A stretch of 45,262 nt of DNA from Pseudomonas sp. H1h (GTDB lineage Bacteria; Pseudomonadota; Gammaproteobacteria; Pseudomonadales; Pseudomonadaceae): assembly GCF_000633255.1 (NCBI RefSeq), contig NZ_AYMJ01000019.1, positions 1 to 45,262 of the forward strand. Direction: 5' to 3'. The notes beneath the pieces were generated by a model that worked only from the letters and a program-made list of their open reading frames with translations, made no database searches and was not told the origin of the DNA. Below, one piece after another: positions 34,640 through 44,646 of this stretch. Position 1 is the stretch's first letter; every line of letters starts with the position of its first letter. Both the position numbers and the translations under genes were made by a program.

Positions 34640-35311
34640 TTACCTCTTGCGTAATACGTAAACCCGCCACATGGCATAGAGCGGAATAAAGTCCAGTTGT
34701 TCCTGAATGCGAAAACCTGCTTCTTCGAATTCTTTTTCCACTGTCACAGCCGGTAACACAAACCGGTTCTGGTAACCTTCCTGCCCACGGCGCTGCTCGG
34801 CGCGCTTGCGTTTCCAGGCCTTGAAATTACCGTCGACCCACAACGAAATAATCACACTGTCGCGGGTGACACGCTCGAATTCGCGCAAAATCGTCCGCCG
34901 ATGTTCGGCCTCACCGATGTGATGCAGCAAACGCATGCAGAAAATGCTGTCGACGGCGTTATCCGGCAAGGCAATGTCGAACGCAGATGTGTGCAAAGGT
35001 TGTACCCGTTTCACCACATCGGCCGGTTGCGACTGCATCGCGGTCTTGATCATCGATTCGGAATTGTCCGCGCCAATGATCACCCGGTTGGGCTTCTCTG
35101 CCAGCAACGGCCAGAAGCGCCCTGCGCCGCATGGCAGGTCCAGGACCAGCCCGGGCTCGCCCGCCAGCGTCAGCGCCTTGCGGGCCAACTGCTCGTCCCG
35201 CCAGTGAGACAACCGACGACCGAGGCCGTCCTGATGCTTGCGCAAATATTTTTGTGCATGCTGGTCATCATACTTTTCGGAAAAATCGAGCTTGATCGGT
35301 CTGCTCATCAT
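34640..35311 (-). CDS. Class I SAM-dependent methyltransferase
   Basis: 223 residues. Motif I is VLDLPCGAGRFWP (about 56-68), post-I is GADNSESM, and motif IV is DSIFCMRLLHHI. This is the Methyltransf_11 layout. ATGATG at 35311/35308 offers two starts; CAGGAG is better spaced for the second. It is first in the operon with inaA and the small exported protein. The target is unknown; envelope lipid or a small molecule is possible. A candidate ColR site lies about 67 bp upstream. Confidence 0.9.
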   Translation of the reverse strand: MMSRPIKLDFSEKYDDQHAQKYLRKHQDGLGRRLSHWRDEQLARKALTLAGEPGLVLDLPCGAGRFWPLLAEKPNRVIIGADNSESMIKTAMQSQPADVVKRVQPLHTSAFDIALPDNAVDSIFCMRLLHHIGEAEHRRTILREFERVTRDSVIISLWVDGNFKAWKRKRAEQRRGQEGYQNRFVLPAVTVEKEFEEAGFRIQEQLDFIPLYAMWRVYVLRKR

Positions 35312-35377
35312 CAGGGCTCCTGAATTACTGATACCCCTACCATAGGTAGTGGCATGTCAGCGTCAGGTCGTCCCTTT

Positions 35378-35393
35378 GTGAAAAATACGTCAG
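35378..35393 (-). promoter_or_regulatory. Candidate ColR-binding site
   Basis: On the reverse strand it reads CTGACGTATTTTTCAC, close to the T-rich ColR consensus I recall from P. putida (YYNASNNYTTTTTSA form). It lies about 67 bp before the methyltransferase start and resembles the site at 37679-37694 at 11 of 16 positions. Confidence 0.45.
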
Positions 35394-35499
35394 GTAAACC
35401 AACAAACTATTACAGGGTTTTACACGGAGAAAGCAATAGCGCGGGGCCATTAACTGATTCTGGGGGGCACTGATGGTTCAATTTCGCCGTTCAATCCCC

Positions 35500-35567
35500 T
35501 TCGCGAGCAGGCTCGCTCCCCACTTTGTAGCGTCTATTGCTGTGGGAGCGAGCCTGCCCGCGAAGGC
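35500..35567. repeat. REP pair in reversed (tail-to-tail) orientation
   Basis: TTCGCGAGCAGGCTCGCTCC comes first and TGTGGGAGCGAGCCTGCCCG second. This is the opposite order from the other REPINs in the window, with a loop of only about 20 bp. It lies after the colS stop. Confidence 0.85.
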
Positions 35568-35613
35568 GTCATCAAAGGTCAGCACTCAGGGCTCGGCCGC
35601 TTTGGTCTATGGT

Positions 35614-36888
35614 TCAACGCAGCCCCAGCGTGACTTCAAAGCGGCAGCCATTGGGTTCCATGGTGCTCAACGTCACCTCCCAGCCCTGGTTCTCACAGAT
35701 CCGCTGCACCAGCGATAACCCCAGCCCGAGACCCTCGCCGCGTTTTTCATTGCCGCGAACAAAGGGCTGGAACATGGCTTCACGTTTTTCTTCGGGGATA
35801 CCGACTCCCGAGTCTTCGACGACAAACCCGTTGTCGTTGAGTGTCAGGCGAATGAATCCCTGTTCGGTGTAGTGGCAAGCGTTGCGCAGCAGATTGCCCA
35901 TGACGGCGCCGAGTAGCGTGGCATTGAAGCGGGTGTCCGGCGGATTGCCTGGCTCGAACATCAGCTGCAGCCCTTTGGACTCGATCGGTTCACGCCAGAC
36001 GTTCAAAAGGCCGTCAGCCACTTGGCCGAGGTTCTGCTGCGGCGCTGAACCGGCGTCTTCACGCTGGGCGCGAGCGAGCATCAGGAACGTCTGCACCAGC
36101 TCGCGCATTTCTTCGCTGGCCCGGGCGATGCGTTCGACCTGGGCCCGACCGCGTTGATCCAGTCCCGGGTTCTCGAGGAGTAACTCGCAGGAGCTGGCCA
36201 GCACCATCAGCGGTGTTCGAAGTTCATGACTGACGTCGCTGGTGAACAGTCGCTCGCGAGTCAGCGCCTGGCGCAGACGCCCGAGCGTGGCATCGAATGC
36301 CACCGCCAGCTCGCCGACTTCGTCAGCGGCATAATCCGGTGCCAGCGGTGGCGCCAGACCGAGCAGTTGATCGCGGTGCCGTACTTGCCGGGCCAGTCGC
36401 ACCACCGGCGCCATGACCTTGCGCGCCAACACCCAGCCGAGGAACACGGCCAGCGCCAGACTGAGCACGAAGCCCACCAGCACCACGGCGAACAGCACGC
36501 GTTCGCGCTCCTCGAAATCGCTTTGATCCTGCAGCAGCACATAGCGGCGACCGTCGACGATCTCGACCATCGCGTGATACGACAGCTGTTCGCGGAACAC
36601 TTCGTGGAAACCCGCATCGAGGTGACGCAGGTCTTTGGGCAGCTCGAAATCACCCGGGCCGCCGCTGAAGTAGAACAGTTGATCCGGTTCCGGGCGATGG
36701 CTCCAGTCCGACACGTTGTCCATCAGCAGCAGGCGCTGAAGGTCGCCGCCCAGCCCCGCCGAAATCAGTTTTTCCTCCACCAGGTGCACCGTCGCCACAA
36801 TGCCCATGGCGAAGGCCCCGGCCACCAGCGCACTCATCAGCGCAAAGGCGATGATGATCCGCTGGGAAAGGCTTTGCTTAAACTCCAT
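35614..36888 (-). CDS. colS: Sensor histidine kinase ColS
   Basis: 424 residues. TM1 (about 9-32), a periplasmic sensor loop of about 100 residues (33-132) and TM2 (about 133-155) lead to a HAMP linker. The DHp domain has H221 in SDVSHELRTP. The ATPase domain shows the N-box NLLRNACHYTE, the G1 box VEDSGVGIP and the G2 box GEGLGLGLS. In P. putida and P. aeruginosa ColS responds to metals such as Zn or Fe(III) and protects the membrane (family knowledge). The P. putida ExxE iron motif is not clearly present in the middle of this loop; only HEVFRE and, near TM2, EERE are seen. It overlaps colR by 11 bp. Confidence 0.93.
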   Translation of the reverse strand: MEFKQSLSQRIIIAFALMSALVAGAFAMGIVATVHLVEEKLISAGLGGDLQRLLLMDNVSDWSHRPEPDQLFYFSGGPGDFELPKDLRHLDAGFHEVFREQLSYHAMVEIVDGRRYVLLQDQSDFEERERVLFAVVLVGFVLSLALAVFLGWVLARKVMAPVVRLARQVRHRDQLLGLAPPLAPDYAADEVGELAVAFDATLGRLRQALTRERLFTSDVSHELRTPLMVLASSCELLLENPGLDQRGRAQVERIARASEEMRELVQTFLMLARAQREDAGSAPQQNLGQVADGLLNVWREPIESKGLQLMFEPGNPPDTRFNATLLGAVMGNLLRNACHYTEQGFIRLTLNDNGFVVEDSGVGIPEEKREAMFQPFVRGNEKRGEGLGLGLSLVQRICENQGWEVTLSTMEPNGCRFEVTLGLR

Positions 36889-37561
36889 CACGCCCCTCGG
36901 CCAGGCGGTAACCCACACCGTGCACGGTTTGCAGCAGCGGTTTGGCGAATGGCTTGTCGATCACCTGGCGCAATTGGTGGACGTGACTGCGCAAGCTGTC
37001 GCTGTCCGGGCAGTCATCGCCCCACAGCGCTTCTTCGAGAATTTCCCGGCGCAGGACGTGCGGACTTTTCTGCATCAATACCGCCAGCAGTTTCAAGCCG
37101 ACCGGATTGAGCTTGAGCAGCTTGCCCTCGCGGGTCACTTCCAGCGTGTCGAGGTCATAAGTCAGGTCGCCGACCTGCAGCGCACGACGGCCACCGCCCT
37201 GGGTGCGACGCATCACCGCTTCGACCCGTGCCGCCAGTTCGGACAGTGCAAACGGCTTGACCAGATAATCGTCGGCCCCGGATTTGAAACCCTGCAAGCG
37301 GTCGTCCAGTTGATCGCGGGCGGTGAGCATGATCACTGGCGTGTCGCGCCGGGCATCTTCACGCAGGCGCTTGCACAGGGTGTAGCCGTCGATCCCGGGC
37401 AGCATGATGTCGAGCACGATCAGGTCGTAATGCTCGGTGGCGGCCAGATGCAGGCCCGACAAGCCGTCCTGGGCGCAATCGACGGTATAGCCTTTGAGCC
37501 CCAGGTAATCGGCCAGGTTGGCCAGGATATCGCGGTTGTCTTCGACCAATAGAATTCGCAT
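36878..37561 (-). CDS. colR: Response regulator ColR (OmpR/PhoB type)
   Basis: 227 residues. The receiver has acidic residues E7-D8, the phospho-acceptor D51 (LIVLDIMLPG), T79 in MLTARD and K101 in YLVKPF. The C-terminal winged helix (about 130-225) carries EVTREGKLLKLNPVGLKLLAVL. The ATG at 37561 has GGAGG eight bases upstream; an ATG at 37567 is too close to that site. It is first in the colR-colS operon and divergent from the sulfatase-fold gene across 203 bp. Confidence 0.95.
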   Translation of the reverse strand: MRILLVEDNRDILANLADYLGLKGYTVDCAQDGLSGLHLAATEHYDLIVLDIMLPGIDGYTLCKRLREDARRDTPVIMLTARDQLDDRLQGFKSGADDYLVKPFALSELAARVEAVMRRTQGGGRRALQVGDLTYDLDTLEVTREGKLLKLNPVGLKLLAVLMQKSPHVLRREILEEALWGDDCPDSDSLRSHVHQLRQVIDKPFAKPLLQTVHGVGYRLAEGRDGV

Positions 37562-37678
37562 TGGCATTTCCTCCGTACACAGTAACGGCCGTCATGGCCC
37601 GCGCAGCTTAAGGCCAACGCCGGTTCAGGGCTAGGGCCGGCAAGCGTGCAATTCCATTTGCCCAGGCAAATTAAATAA

Positions 37679-37694
37679 TTAACAAAGTTTTCAC
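37679..37694 (+). promoter_or_regulatory. Candidate ColR-binding site upstream of the sulfatase-fold gene
   Basis: TTAACAAAGTTTTCAC fits the recalled ColR consensus loosely. It lies 71 bp before the sulfatase-fold gene start and about 118 bp upstream of colR. The spacing to the start codon is nearly that of the candidate upstream of the methyltransferase operon. Confidence 0.4.
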
Positions 37695-37764
37695 TATCGA
37701 TTCACAACCTGATTACAGTGGCGCCGCGACACTCGCGCGCCATTGATATAAGGAAAACGAGACA

Positions 37765-39714
37765 ATGGACTCTTTCAAGACAGCGCCCATGCGCTTTCTG
37801 CTGCTTATCACCGGCGCCTGGCTGGTCATTTTTCTCCTCACCCGAGCGGTCTTGCTGCTGACTCACCTGGATGAAGCCGGTGGCTTCGCCCTCTCCGTGT
37901 TCGGCATCGGCGCGCTCTATGACCTGGGGTTCCTGGCTTACGCGGCGCTGCCGATGGGCCTGTACCTGCTGCTCTGCCCACCGGGCCTGTGGCGACGTCG
38001 CGGGCATCGCGGGTTCCTGCGGGTTCTGCTGACCATCAGCCTGTTCGCGATGTTGTTCGTGGCGGTGGCCGAATGGCTGTTCTGGGACGAGTTCGGCGTG
38101 CGCTTCAACTTCATCGCCGTCGATTACCTGGTGTATTCCGACGAAGTGCTGAACAACGTCCTCGAGTCCTACCCGATCGGCAAACTGTTGAGCCTGCTCG
38201 CCGTGCTGGCCGTGGTGATCAGCGTTGCGCTGCGCAAGCCGTTCAATGCGGCCATGAATGCCCCGCTGCCACCGCTGCGCGCGCGTCTGCTCAATGCATT
38301 GGGCCTGTTGATCGTTGCCGGTTTGAGCCTGCAACTGCTCAGCCAGGACGCCCCGCGCGCTCAGGGCGGCAACGCTTACCAGAACGAACTGGCCAGCAAC
38401 GGCCCCTATCAGTTCTTCGCCGCGTTCCGTAACAATGAACTGGACTACGCCCAGTTCTACAAGAGCCTGCCAGCGGAAAAAGTCGCCAGCCAGATCCGCG
38501 CCGAACTGAGTGAAAGCAATGCTCGTTTCATCGGCCAGGACCCGCAAGACATCCGCCGGGTAATCGACAACCCCGGCACCGCGCGCAAACCGAACATCGT
38601 GCTGGTGACCATCGAAAGCCTGAGCGCCAAGTACCTGGGCAGCAACGGTGACGGTCGCAACCTGACGCCGAACCTCGACGCCTTGCGCAAGCAGAGTCTG
38701 TACTTCAACAACTTCTACGCCACCGGCACCCGCACCGACCGTGGCCTGGAAGCCATCACCCTGGCCATCCCGCCGACGCCGGGTCGCTCGATCGTCAAGC
38801 GCATCGGCCGTGAAAGCGGTTTCGCCAGCCTTGGCCAACAATTGAGCGCCGTGGGTTACGACAGCGTGTTTGTCTATGGCGGACGCGGTTACTTCGACAA
38901 CATGAACGCGTTCTTCAGCGGCAACGGCTATCGCGTCGTCGACCAGAGCAGCGTCGATGAAGCCGAGATTCACTTCAAGAACGCCTGGGGCATGGCCGAC
39001 GAGGATCTGTATCGCCAGACCCTGAAGCTGGCGGATGCCGATTACGCCAAACAGCAACCGTTCCTGTTGCAATTGATGACCACCTCCAACCACCGGCCTT
39101 ACACCTACCCGGACAACCGGATCGATATCAAATCCGGCAATGGCCGTGATGGTGCGGTGAAGTACACCGACTACGCGATTGGTCAGTTCCTTGAGCAGGC
39201 GCGGCAGAAACCGTGGTTCGACAACACGATCTTCATCTTCGTCGCCGACCACACCGCTGGCAGCGCCGGTAAAGAAGACTTGCCGATCGCCAACTATCAG
39301 ATCCCGCTGTTCATCTACGCGCCGAAAATGATCGAAGCACGCGAGAGCGCGCAACTGGCCAGCCAGATCGACCTCGCCCCGACACTGCTGGGCTTGCTGA
39401 ATCTGGACTACACCTCGACGTTCTTCGGTCGCAACCTGTTGCAGGACAACCCGCTGCCACCGCGCGTGGTCGTCGGCAACTACCAGCACCTGGGCTTGTT
39501 CGATGGCAAGGATCTGGCGATCCTCAGTCCGCGCCAGGGCTTGCGTCGGCATGACGATGCGCTGACCGAAAGCCGTGAATCGCGTGTCACCAGCGACGAC
39601 CCGCTGGTCAGCCGGGCGATCACCTATTACCAGACCGCCAGTTATGGCTTCAAACAGCAGCTGTTGAGCTGGAAGCCGGCGAAGGACAGCACTGTCCAGG
39701 TCAGCGAACAGTAA
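37765..39714 (+). CDS. LTA-synthase-family sulfatase-fold membrane enzyme
   Basis: 649 residues. Five N-terminal transmembrane helices (about 10-200) precede a periplasmic alkaline-phosphatase/sulfatase domain (about 270-600). Metal/catalytic positions are visible: E284 in LVTIESLS, the nucleophile threonine T324 in TGTRTDRG, and D495-H496 in VADHTAGS. This is the LtaS/OpgB/EptA superfamily, which transfers phosphoglycerol or phosphoethanolamine to envelope glycans or lipids. AAGGA precedes the ATG. The gene is divergent from colR, which suggests ColRS-controlled envelope modification (inference). The donor and acceptor are not visible. Confidence 0.9.
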   Translation: MDSFKTAPMRFLLLITGAWLVIFLLTRAVLLLTHLDEAGGFALSVFGIGALYDLGFLAYAALPMGLYLLLCPPGLWRRRGHRGFLRVLLTISLFAMLFVAVAEWLFWDEFGVRFNFIAVDYLVYSDEVLNNVLESYPIGKLLSLLAVLAVVISVALRKPFNAAMNAPLPPLRARLLNALGLLIVAGLSLQLLSQDAPRAQGGNAYQNELASNGPYQFFAAFRNNELDYAQFYKSLPAEKVASQIRAELSESNARFIGQDPQDIRRVIDNPGTARKPNIVLVTIESLSAKYLGSNGDGRNLTPNLDALRKQSLYFNNFYATGTRTDRGLEAITLAIPPTPGRSIVKRIGRESGFASLGQQLSAVGYDSVFVYGGRGYFDNMNAFFSGNGYRVVDQSSVDEAEIHFKNAWGMADEDLYRQTLKLADADYAKQQPFLLQLMTTSNHRPYTYPDNRIDIKSGNGRDGAVKYTDYAIGQFLEQARQKPWFDNTIFIFVADHTAGSAGKEDLPIANYQIPLFIYAPKMIEARESAQLASQIDLAPTLLGLLNLDYTSTFFGRNLLQDNPLPPRVVVGNYQHLGLFDGKDLAILSPRQGLRRHDDALTESRESRVTSDDPLVSRAITYYQTASYGFKQQLLSWKPAKDSTVQVSEQ

Positions 39715-39728
39715 CCGTCAATAGAAAC

Positions 39729-39760
39729 GCCCCGGGCTGATGCACCGGGGCTTTTTTTTT
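39729..39760 (+). terminator. Terminator of the sulfatase-fold gene
   Basis: A GCCCCGG...CCGGGGC stem with a nine-base loop, then nine T, starting 15 bp after the stop. Confidence 0.95.
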
Positions 39761-39795
39761 GCGCAACCGGTTATCACAGGAAATACAGATCCCAA

Positions 39796-39884
39796 TGTGG
39801 GAGCGAGCCTGCTCGCGAATGCTGTGTATGCGTCACGGCTGTAGTGAACGCTGGATTGCTTTCGCGAGCAGGCTCGCTCCCACA
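39796..39884. repeat. REPIN
   Basis: TGTGGGAGCGAGCCTGCTCG and its exact complement enclose about 49 bp. It lies between two terminators in the convergent sulfatase/groEL gap. Confidence 0.92.
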
Positions 39885-39916
39885 GGGGACGGTGTGAAGC
39901 CTGATATCCGGGCAAT

Positions 39917-39954
39917 AAAAAACCCCGCCTGCTCATCGCAGGCGGGGTTTTTCG
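39917..39954. terminator. groEL terminator (bidirectional)
   Basis: An AACCCCGCCTGC/GCAGGCGGGGTT stem flanked by A- and T-runs, 18 bp beyond the groEL stop on the reverse strand. Confidence 0.95.
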
Positions 39955-39972
39955 TTACGGGGTAAGGCTGGC

Positions 39973-41619
<1,647 letters not shown>

Positions 41620-41668
41620 GATCGATATTCCTTAAATACTTTGTAGTAGCGGGAAAATGAGCGGGAAA

Positions 41669-41962
41669 TCAGCCTTCCAGTACAGCGAGAATCTCGTTCT
41701 CAGCCATTACCAGCAGGTCTTCGCCGTCGACTTTCACAGTGTTGCTGCCGGAGTAAGGACCGAACACAACCTTGTCGCCGACTTTAACGGCCAGCGCACG
41801 CACTTCACCGTTTTTCAGAGTCTGGCCTGGGCCAGCAGCGACGATCACACCGTGGTTGGCTTTTTCAGCAGCCGAACCTGGCAGGACGATACCGCCAGCG
41901 GTTTTCTTTTCTTCTTCGCTGCGACGGATGACGACGCGGTCATGCAGAGGACGAAGCTTCAT
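41669..41962 (-). CDS. groES: Co-chaperonin GroES (Hsp10)
   Basis: 97 residues. It caps the GroEL ring. MKLRPLHDRVVIRR is the N-terminus, the mobile loop is EEEKKTAGGIVLPGSAAEK, and VLAVG-like strands follow. It is the first gene of the groES-groEL operon. A heat-shock-type promoter candidate lies about 145 bp upstream, and the leader contains a TCCGAC/GTCGGA stem near 42070-42087. Confidence 0.99.
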   Translation of the reverse strand: MKLRPLHDRVVIRRSEEEKKTAGGIVLPGSAAEKANHGVIVAAGPGQTLKNGEVRALAVKVGDKVVFGPYSGSNTVKVDGEDLLVMAENEILAVLEG

Positions 41963-42105
41963 TGTCGATCTCTCCTAATTGTGGTTTTCATCGGCCGGTG
42001 TAGTCCCGGCGGGTTTAACAAATCCGGCCTGCGCCGGTTGCGGTTCGTCAAGCGAGCCGCGGAAGTCTGTCCGACTCAAATGTCGGAAACCTTTCGGTGA
42101 CCGAT

Positions 42106-42133
42106 ACATAAGGGCGCATAAGCTTATTACAAG
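42106..42133 (-). promoter_or_regulatory. Sigma-32 (RpoH)-type promoter of groESL
   Basis: On the reverse strand CTTGTAA (-35), a 13-bp spacer and CCTTATGT (-10) match the heat-shock pattern CTTGAAA - 13 to 15 bp - CCCCATNT at six of seven and about six of eight positions. It is properly placed upstream of groES. Confidence 0.7.
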
Positions 42134-42186
42134 GGCGGGGGCAGAAAATTTTTCATCGATTTGCCCCTTGAATGCCGCGCATAAAG

Positions 42187-42210
42187 AAACGGCACCCGAA
42201 GGTGCCGTGT
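42187..42210 (-). terminator. Terminator after fxsA
   Basis: An ACGGCACC-TTCG-type-loop-GGTGCCGT stem followed on the reverse strand by TTTCTTTAT, 12 bp beyond the fxsA stop. Confidence 0.85.
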
Positions 42211-42221
42211 CGATGCAACGG

Positions 42222-42698
42222 TTATTTGCTGTCGCGGTGTTCGAACTCACCTTCGATCACATCGCCCTCGCGGCCAAGAGGCTGACGCGGTGCAGGACCG
42301 CCGCGGGGTTGCAGGTCGTCGGCGAACGCACGCTGACGCATGGCCTGTTCTTCGGCGCGCTGGCGCATTTTGTTCGCCAGTAGACGACGGCTGAACGGCA
42401 ACAGCATCACCAGACCGACCACGTCGCTGACGAAGCCTGGCAGGATCAACAGGCCGCCGGCCAATGCCAGCATCAGGCCTTCAAGCATGGTCTGCGCGGG
42501 CAGTTCACCGCGGTTCAGGCTTTCACGGGCACGCAGGGCCGTGGCCAGACCGGCGATGCGCAGCACAAACACGCCGAACATCGAGCCGAGAATGATCAGC
42601 AGCAGGGCCGGGAAGAACCCGATAGCCCCTGCCACTTTGACGAATACGAACAGCTCCAGCACCGGAAACAGCAGAAAGAGCAACAAAAAAGGGCGCAT
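42222..42698 (-). CDS. fxsA: FxsA-family membrane protein
   Basis: 158 residues. The N-terminal hydrophobic part MRPFLLLFLLFPVLELFVFV and later spans (about 25-50, 70-100) are typical of FxsA/UPF0716. A basic, Gln/Arg-rich cytoplasmic tail ends EGEFEHRDSK. FxsA affects phage F exclusion in E. coli when overproduced; its normal role is unknown. Proximity upstream of groESL is conserved in pseudomonads. A single-gene unit ended by its own terminator. Confidence 0.93.
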   Translation of the reverse strand: MRPFLLLFLLFPVLELFVFVKVAGAIGFFPALLLIILGSMFGVFVLRIAGLATALRARESLNRGELPAQTMLEGLMLALAGGLLILPGFVSDVVGLVMLLPFSRRLLANKMRQRAEEQAMRQRAFADDLQPRGGPAPRQPLGREGDVIEGEFEHRDSK

Positions 42699-42763
42699 CA
42701 GAGATTCCTCAACGCAAGAAATGCCTTGCAGTAAGCATTAGATGACGTCGCCCTTTCGTGAAT

Positions 42764-43495
42764 TCAAGCGTCGGCCACCGCATTTTTTGGCCAGACCTCG
42801 GCGTGAGCCAGAGAAACCAAGGCTTCGCGCACTTGTATCGGCGTATGACAAGGGGTTTGAAACGGCAACCAGTACAGCGCTTGGCCGATGCGCAGGTGCA
42901 TGCCTTCGCTGTCGATCCCGGCCAGTTGCGCCGGCACGGTTTGCGGCAGGCCGGCCAGTTCCACGTAGTGTGCGATGGCCTTGGCGTGGTCGCTGTTCAT
43001 GTGCTCGACCATGCTGATCTCGGCCTTGCCGGCAAACGGGTTGGCCAACGTCAGTTGATCGACCCAGTGGATCGCGCCGAAACCGCCGATGTAGCGATGA
43101 CGCACCGGATTGAGCACCCAGAAGTCGAAGTCATGGGCCTTGTGATAATTCTGCGAGTCGGGGAAATAGCGGTAGTAACGCTCCGCAGCCGCTTCGATGG
43201 CGAGCGGATCGTCGAGCTTTTGCGCTTCGGCCAGATAGGTCAGGCGACCAACGGCTTGAACGTCATCGGCCTCGCGCTCACCAACCAGCAGCGAACATTT
43301 AGCGTCCTTTTGCAGGTTATGGGTGTGCTGGGCGATACGACTGATCAGGATCAGCGGGCGGCCCTGCTCGTCCAGGCAATAGGGCACCACGGAGCCAAAA
43401 GGGAAACCGGGCATCGATTTGGAGTGGGTGGACAATACGCCACGGTATTCCTTGAGAAGCAATTCTCGGGCATTCTTGGCCGCTTCAACGCTCAA
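42764..43495 (-). CDS. HugZ-like haem-utilisation / PPOX-split-barrel protein (DUF2470)
   Basis: 243 residues starting at a TTG at 43495, with AAGGAG seven bases before it; the frame is open further upstream but without a ribosome site. The N-terminal two-thirds is a pyridoxamine-phosphate-oxidase-like split barrel (RELLLKEYRGVLSTHSKSMPGFPFGSVVPY, then LLVGEREADDVQAVGRLTYL). The C-terminal about 80 residues form the DUF2470 domain with MVEHMNSDHAKAIAHYV. HugZ relatives bind or degrade haem, and others bind flavin. No other haem gene is adjacent, so the role is inferred from family only. Confidence 0.88.
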   Translation of the reverse strand: MSVEAAKNARELLLKEYRGVLSTHSKSMPGFPFGSVVPYCLDEQGRPLILISRIAQHTHNLQKDAKCSLLVGEREADDVQAVGRLTYLAEAQKLDDPLAIEAAAERYYRYFPDSQNYHKAHDFDFWVLNPVRHRYIGGFGAIHWVDQLTLANPFAGKAEISMVEHMNSDHAKAIAHYVELAGLPQTVPAQLAGIDSEGMHLRIGQALYWLPFQTPCHTPIQVREALVSLAHAEVWPKNAVADA

Positions 43496-43660
43496 TTTAT
43501 GACTCCTTATATAGAATCCGTCGAAAAAACGGACAGGCGCCCGGGGATAAGTACCGGTCACGCCATCGGGCACTGCGTATGTGCATTCGGGCCACGCCCG
43601 CTGCAGATCGAGCGGCGCCAATAACAAAAAACCACTCAGACCGGCTATCGGGGCATGCGA

Positions 43661-44419
43661 ATGCAACTCAACGACAAAGTAATCATTATCACCGGCGGTT
43701 GCCAGGGTTTGGGCCGCTCCATGGCCGAGTATTTCGCCGGCAAAGGCGCGAAGCTGGCCCTGGTGGACCTCAATCAGGAAAAACTCGACGACGCGGTAGC
43801 TGCCTGCAAGGCCAAGGGCGTTGAGGCGCGCAGCTATCTGTGCAACGTGGCCAATGAAGAACAGGTTGAGCACATGGTCTCTCAGGTTGCCGAAGACTTT
43901 GGCGCGATCCATGGCCTGATCAACAACGCCGGGATCCTCCGTGATGGCCTGCTGCTCAAGGTCAAGGACGGCGAAATGACCAAGATGAGCCTGGCCCAGT
44001 GGCAGGCAGTGATCGACGTCAACCTGACCGGCGTGTTCCTGTGCACCCGTGAAGTCGCGGCGAAAATGGTCGAGCTGAAGAACAGCGGCGCGATCATCAA
44101 CATCTCGTCGATCTCGCGTGCCGGTAACGTTGGCCAGACCAACTATTCCGCCGCCAAGGCTGGCGTGGCAGCAGCCACCGTGACCTGGGCCAAGGAACTG
44201 GCACGTTACGGGATTCGCGTTGCGGGCATCGCCCCGGGCTTCATCGAAACCGAGATGACCCTGGGCATGAAGCCGGAAGCGCTGGAGAAAATGACGTCGG
44301 GAATTCCGCTCAAGCGCATGGGCAAGCCGCAAGAGATCGCCCATTCGGCGGCATACATCTTTGAAAACGACTACTACACCGGGCGGATTCTGGAGATGGA
44401 TGGCGGGTTACGCATCTAG
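43661..44419 (+). CDS. SDR-family oxidoreductase (FabG-like)
   Basis: 252 residues from the ATG at 43661; the in-frame ATG at 43655 lies too near the GGGG site. Visible are the cofactor loop TGGCQGLG (11-18), NNAG (88-91), the catalytic S149/S150, Y162 and K166 (YSAAK), and PGFIETEM. The C-terminus YTGRILEMDGGLRI is normal for the family. A classical NAD(P)-dependent ketoreductase/dehydrogenase; substrate unknown. The last about 46 bp of this gene are repeated four more times downstream as part of the tandem array. Confidence 0.93.
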   Translation: MQLNDKVIIITGGCQGLGRSMAEYFAGKGAKLALVDLNQEKLDDAVAACKAKGVEARSYLCNVANEEQVEHMVSQVAEDFGAIHGLINNAGILRDGLLLKVKDGEMTKMSLAQWQAVIDVNLTGVFLCTREVAAKMVELKNSGAIINISSISRAGNVGQTNYSAAKAGVAAATVTWAKELARYGIRVAGIAPGFIETEMTLGMKPEALEKMTSGIPLKRMGKPQEIAHSAAYIFENDYYTGRILEMDGGLRI

Positions 44420-44440
44420 CAGCGTCACCACAAAACCAAC

Positions 44441-44530
44441 TGTGGGAGCGGGCTTGCTCGCGAAGGCGGCGGATCAAACAACTGATGAGTTGAATGACAC
44501 ACCGCCTTCGCGAGCAAGCCCGCTCCCACA
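44441..44530. repeat. REPIN, array copy 1
   Basis: TGTGGGAGCGGGCTTGCTCG...CGAGCAAGCCCGCTCCCACA, exact arms, immediately after the true SDR stop codon. Confidence 0.95.
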
Positions 44531-44646
44531 ATGGATTGCATTCAGTCAGCTAATCAATCGTCGCTGATGGTGATCGATCTCTACACCGGGCGGATTCTGG
44601 AGATGGATGGCGGGTTGCGCATCCAGCAGCGTCACCACAAAACCAC

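Larger units (their letters stand above)
35312..35613. other. 302-bp intergenic region between the methyltransferase and colS
   Basis: It holds the methyltransferase operon promoter region and a CTACC-ATA-GGTAG dyad at 35337-35349. A candidate ColR site is at 35378-35393, and a reversed REP pair at 35500-35567 follows colS. No coding sequence is supported. Confidence 0.6.

Noticed and set aside
41975..42250. 91-codon reverse frame upstream of groES
   Set aside because: It runs through the sigma-32-like promoter and leader of groES and through the fxsA terminator; no ribosome site or domain.
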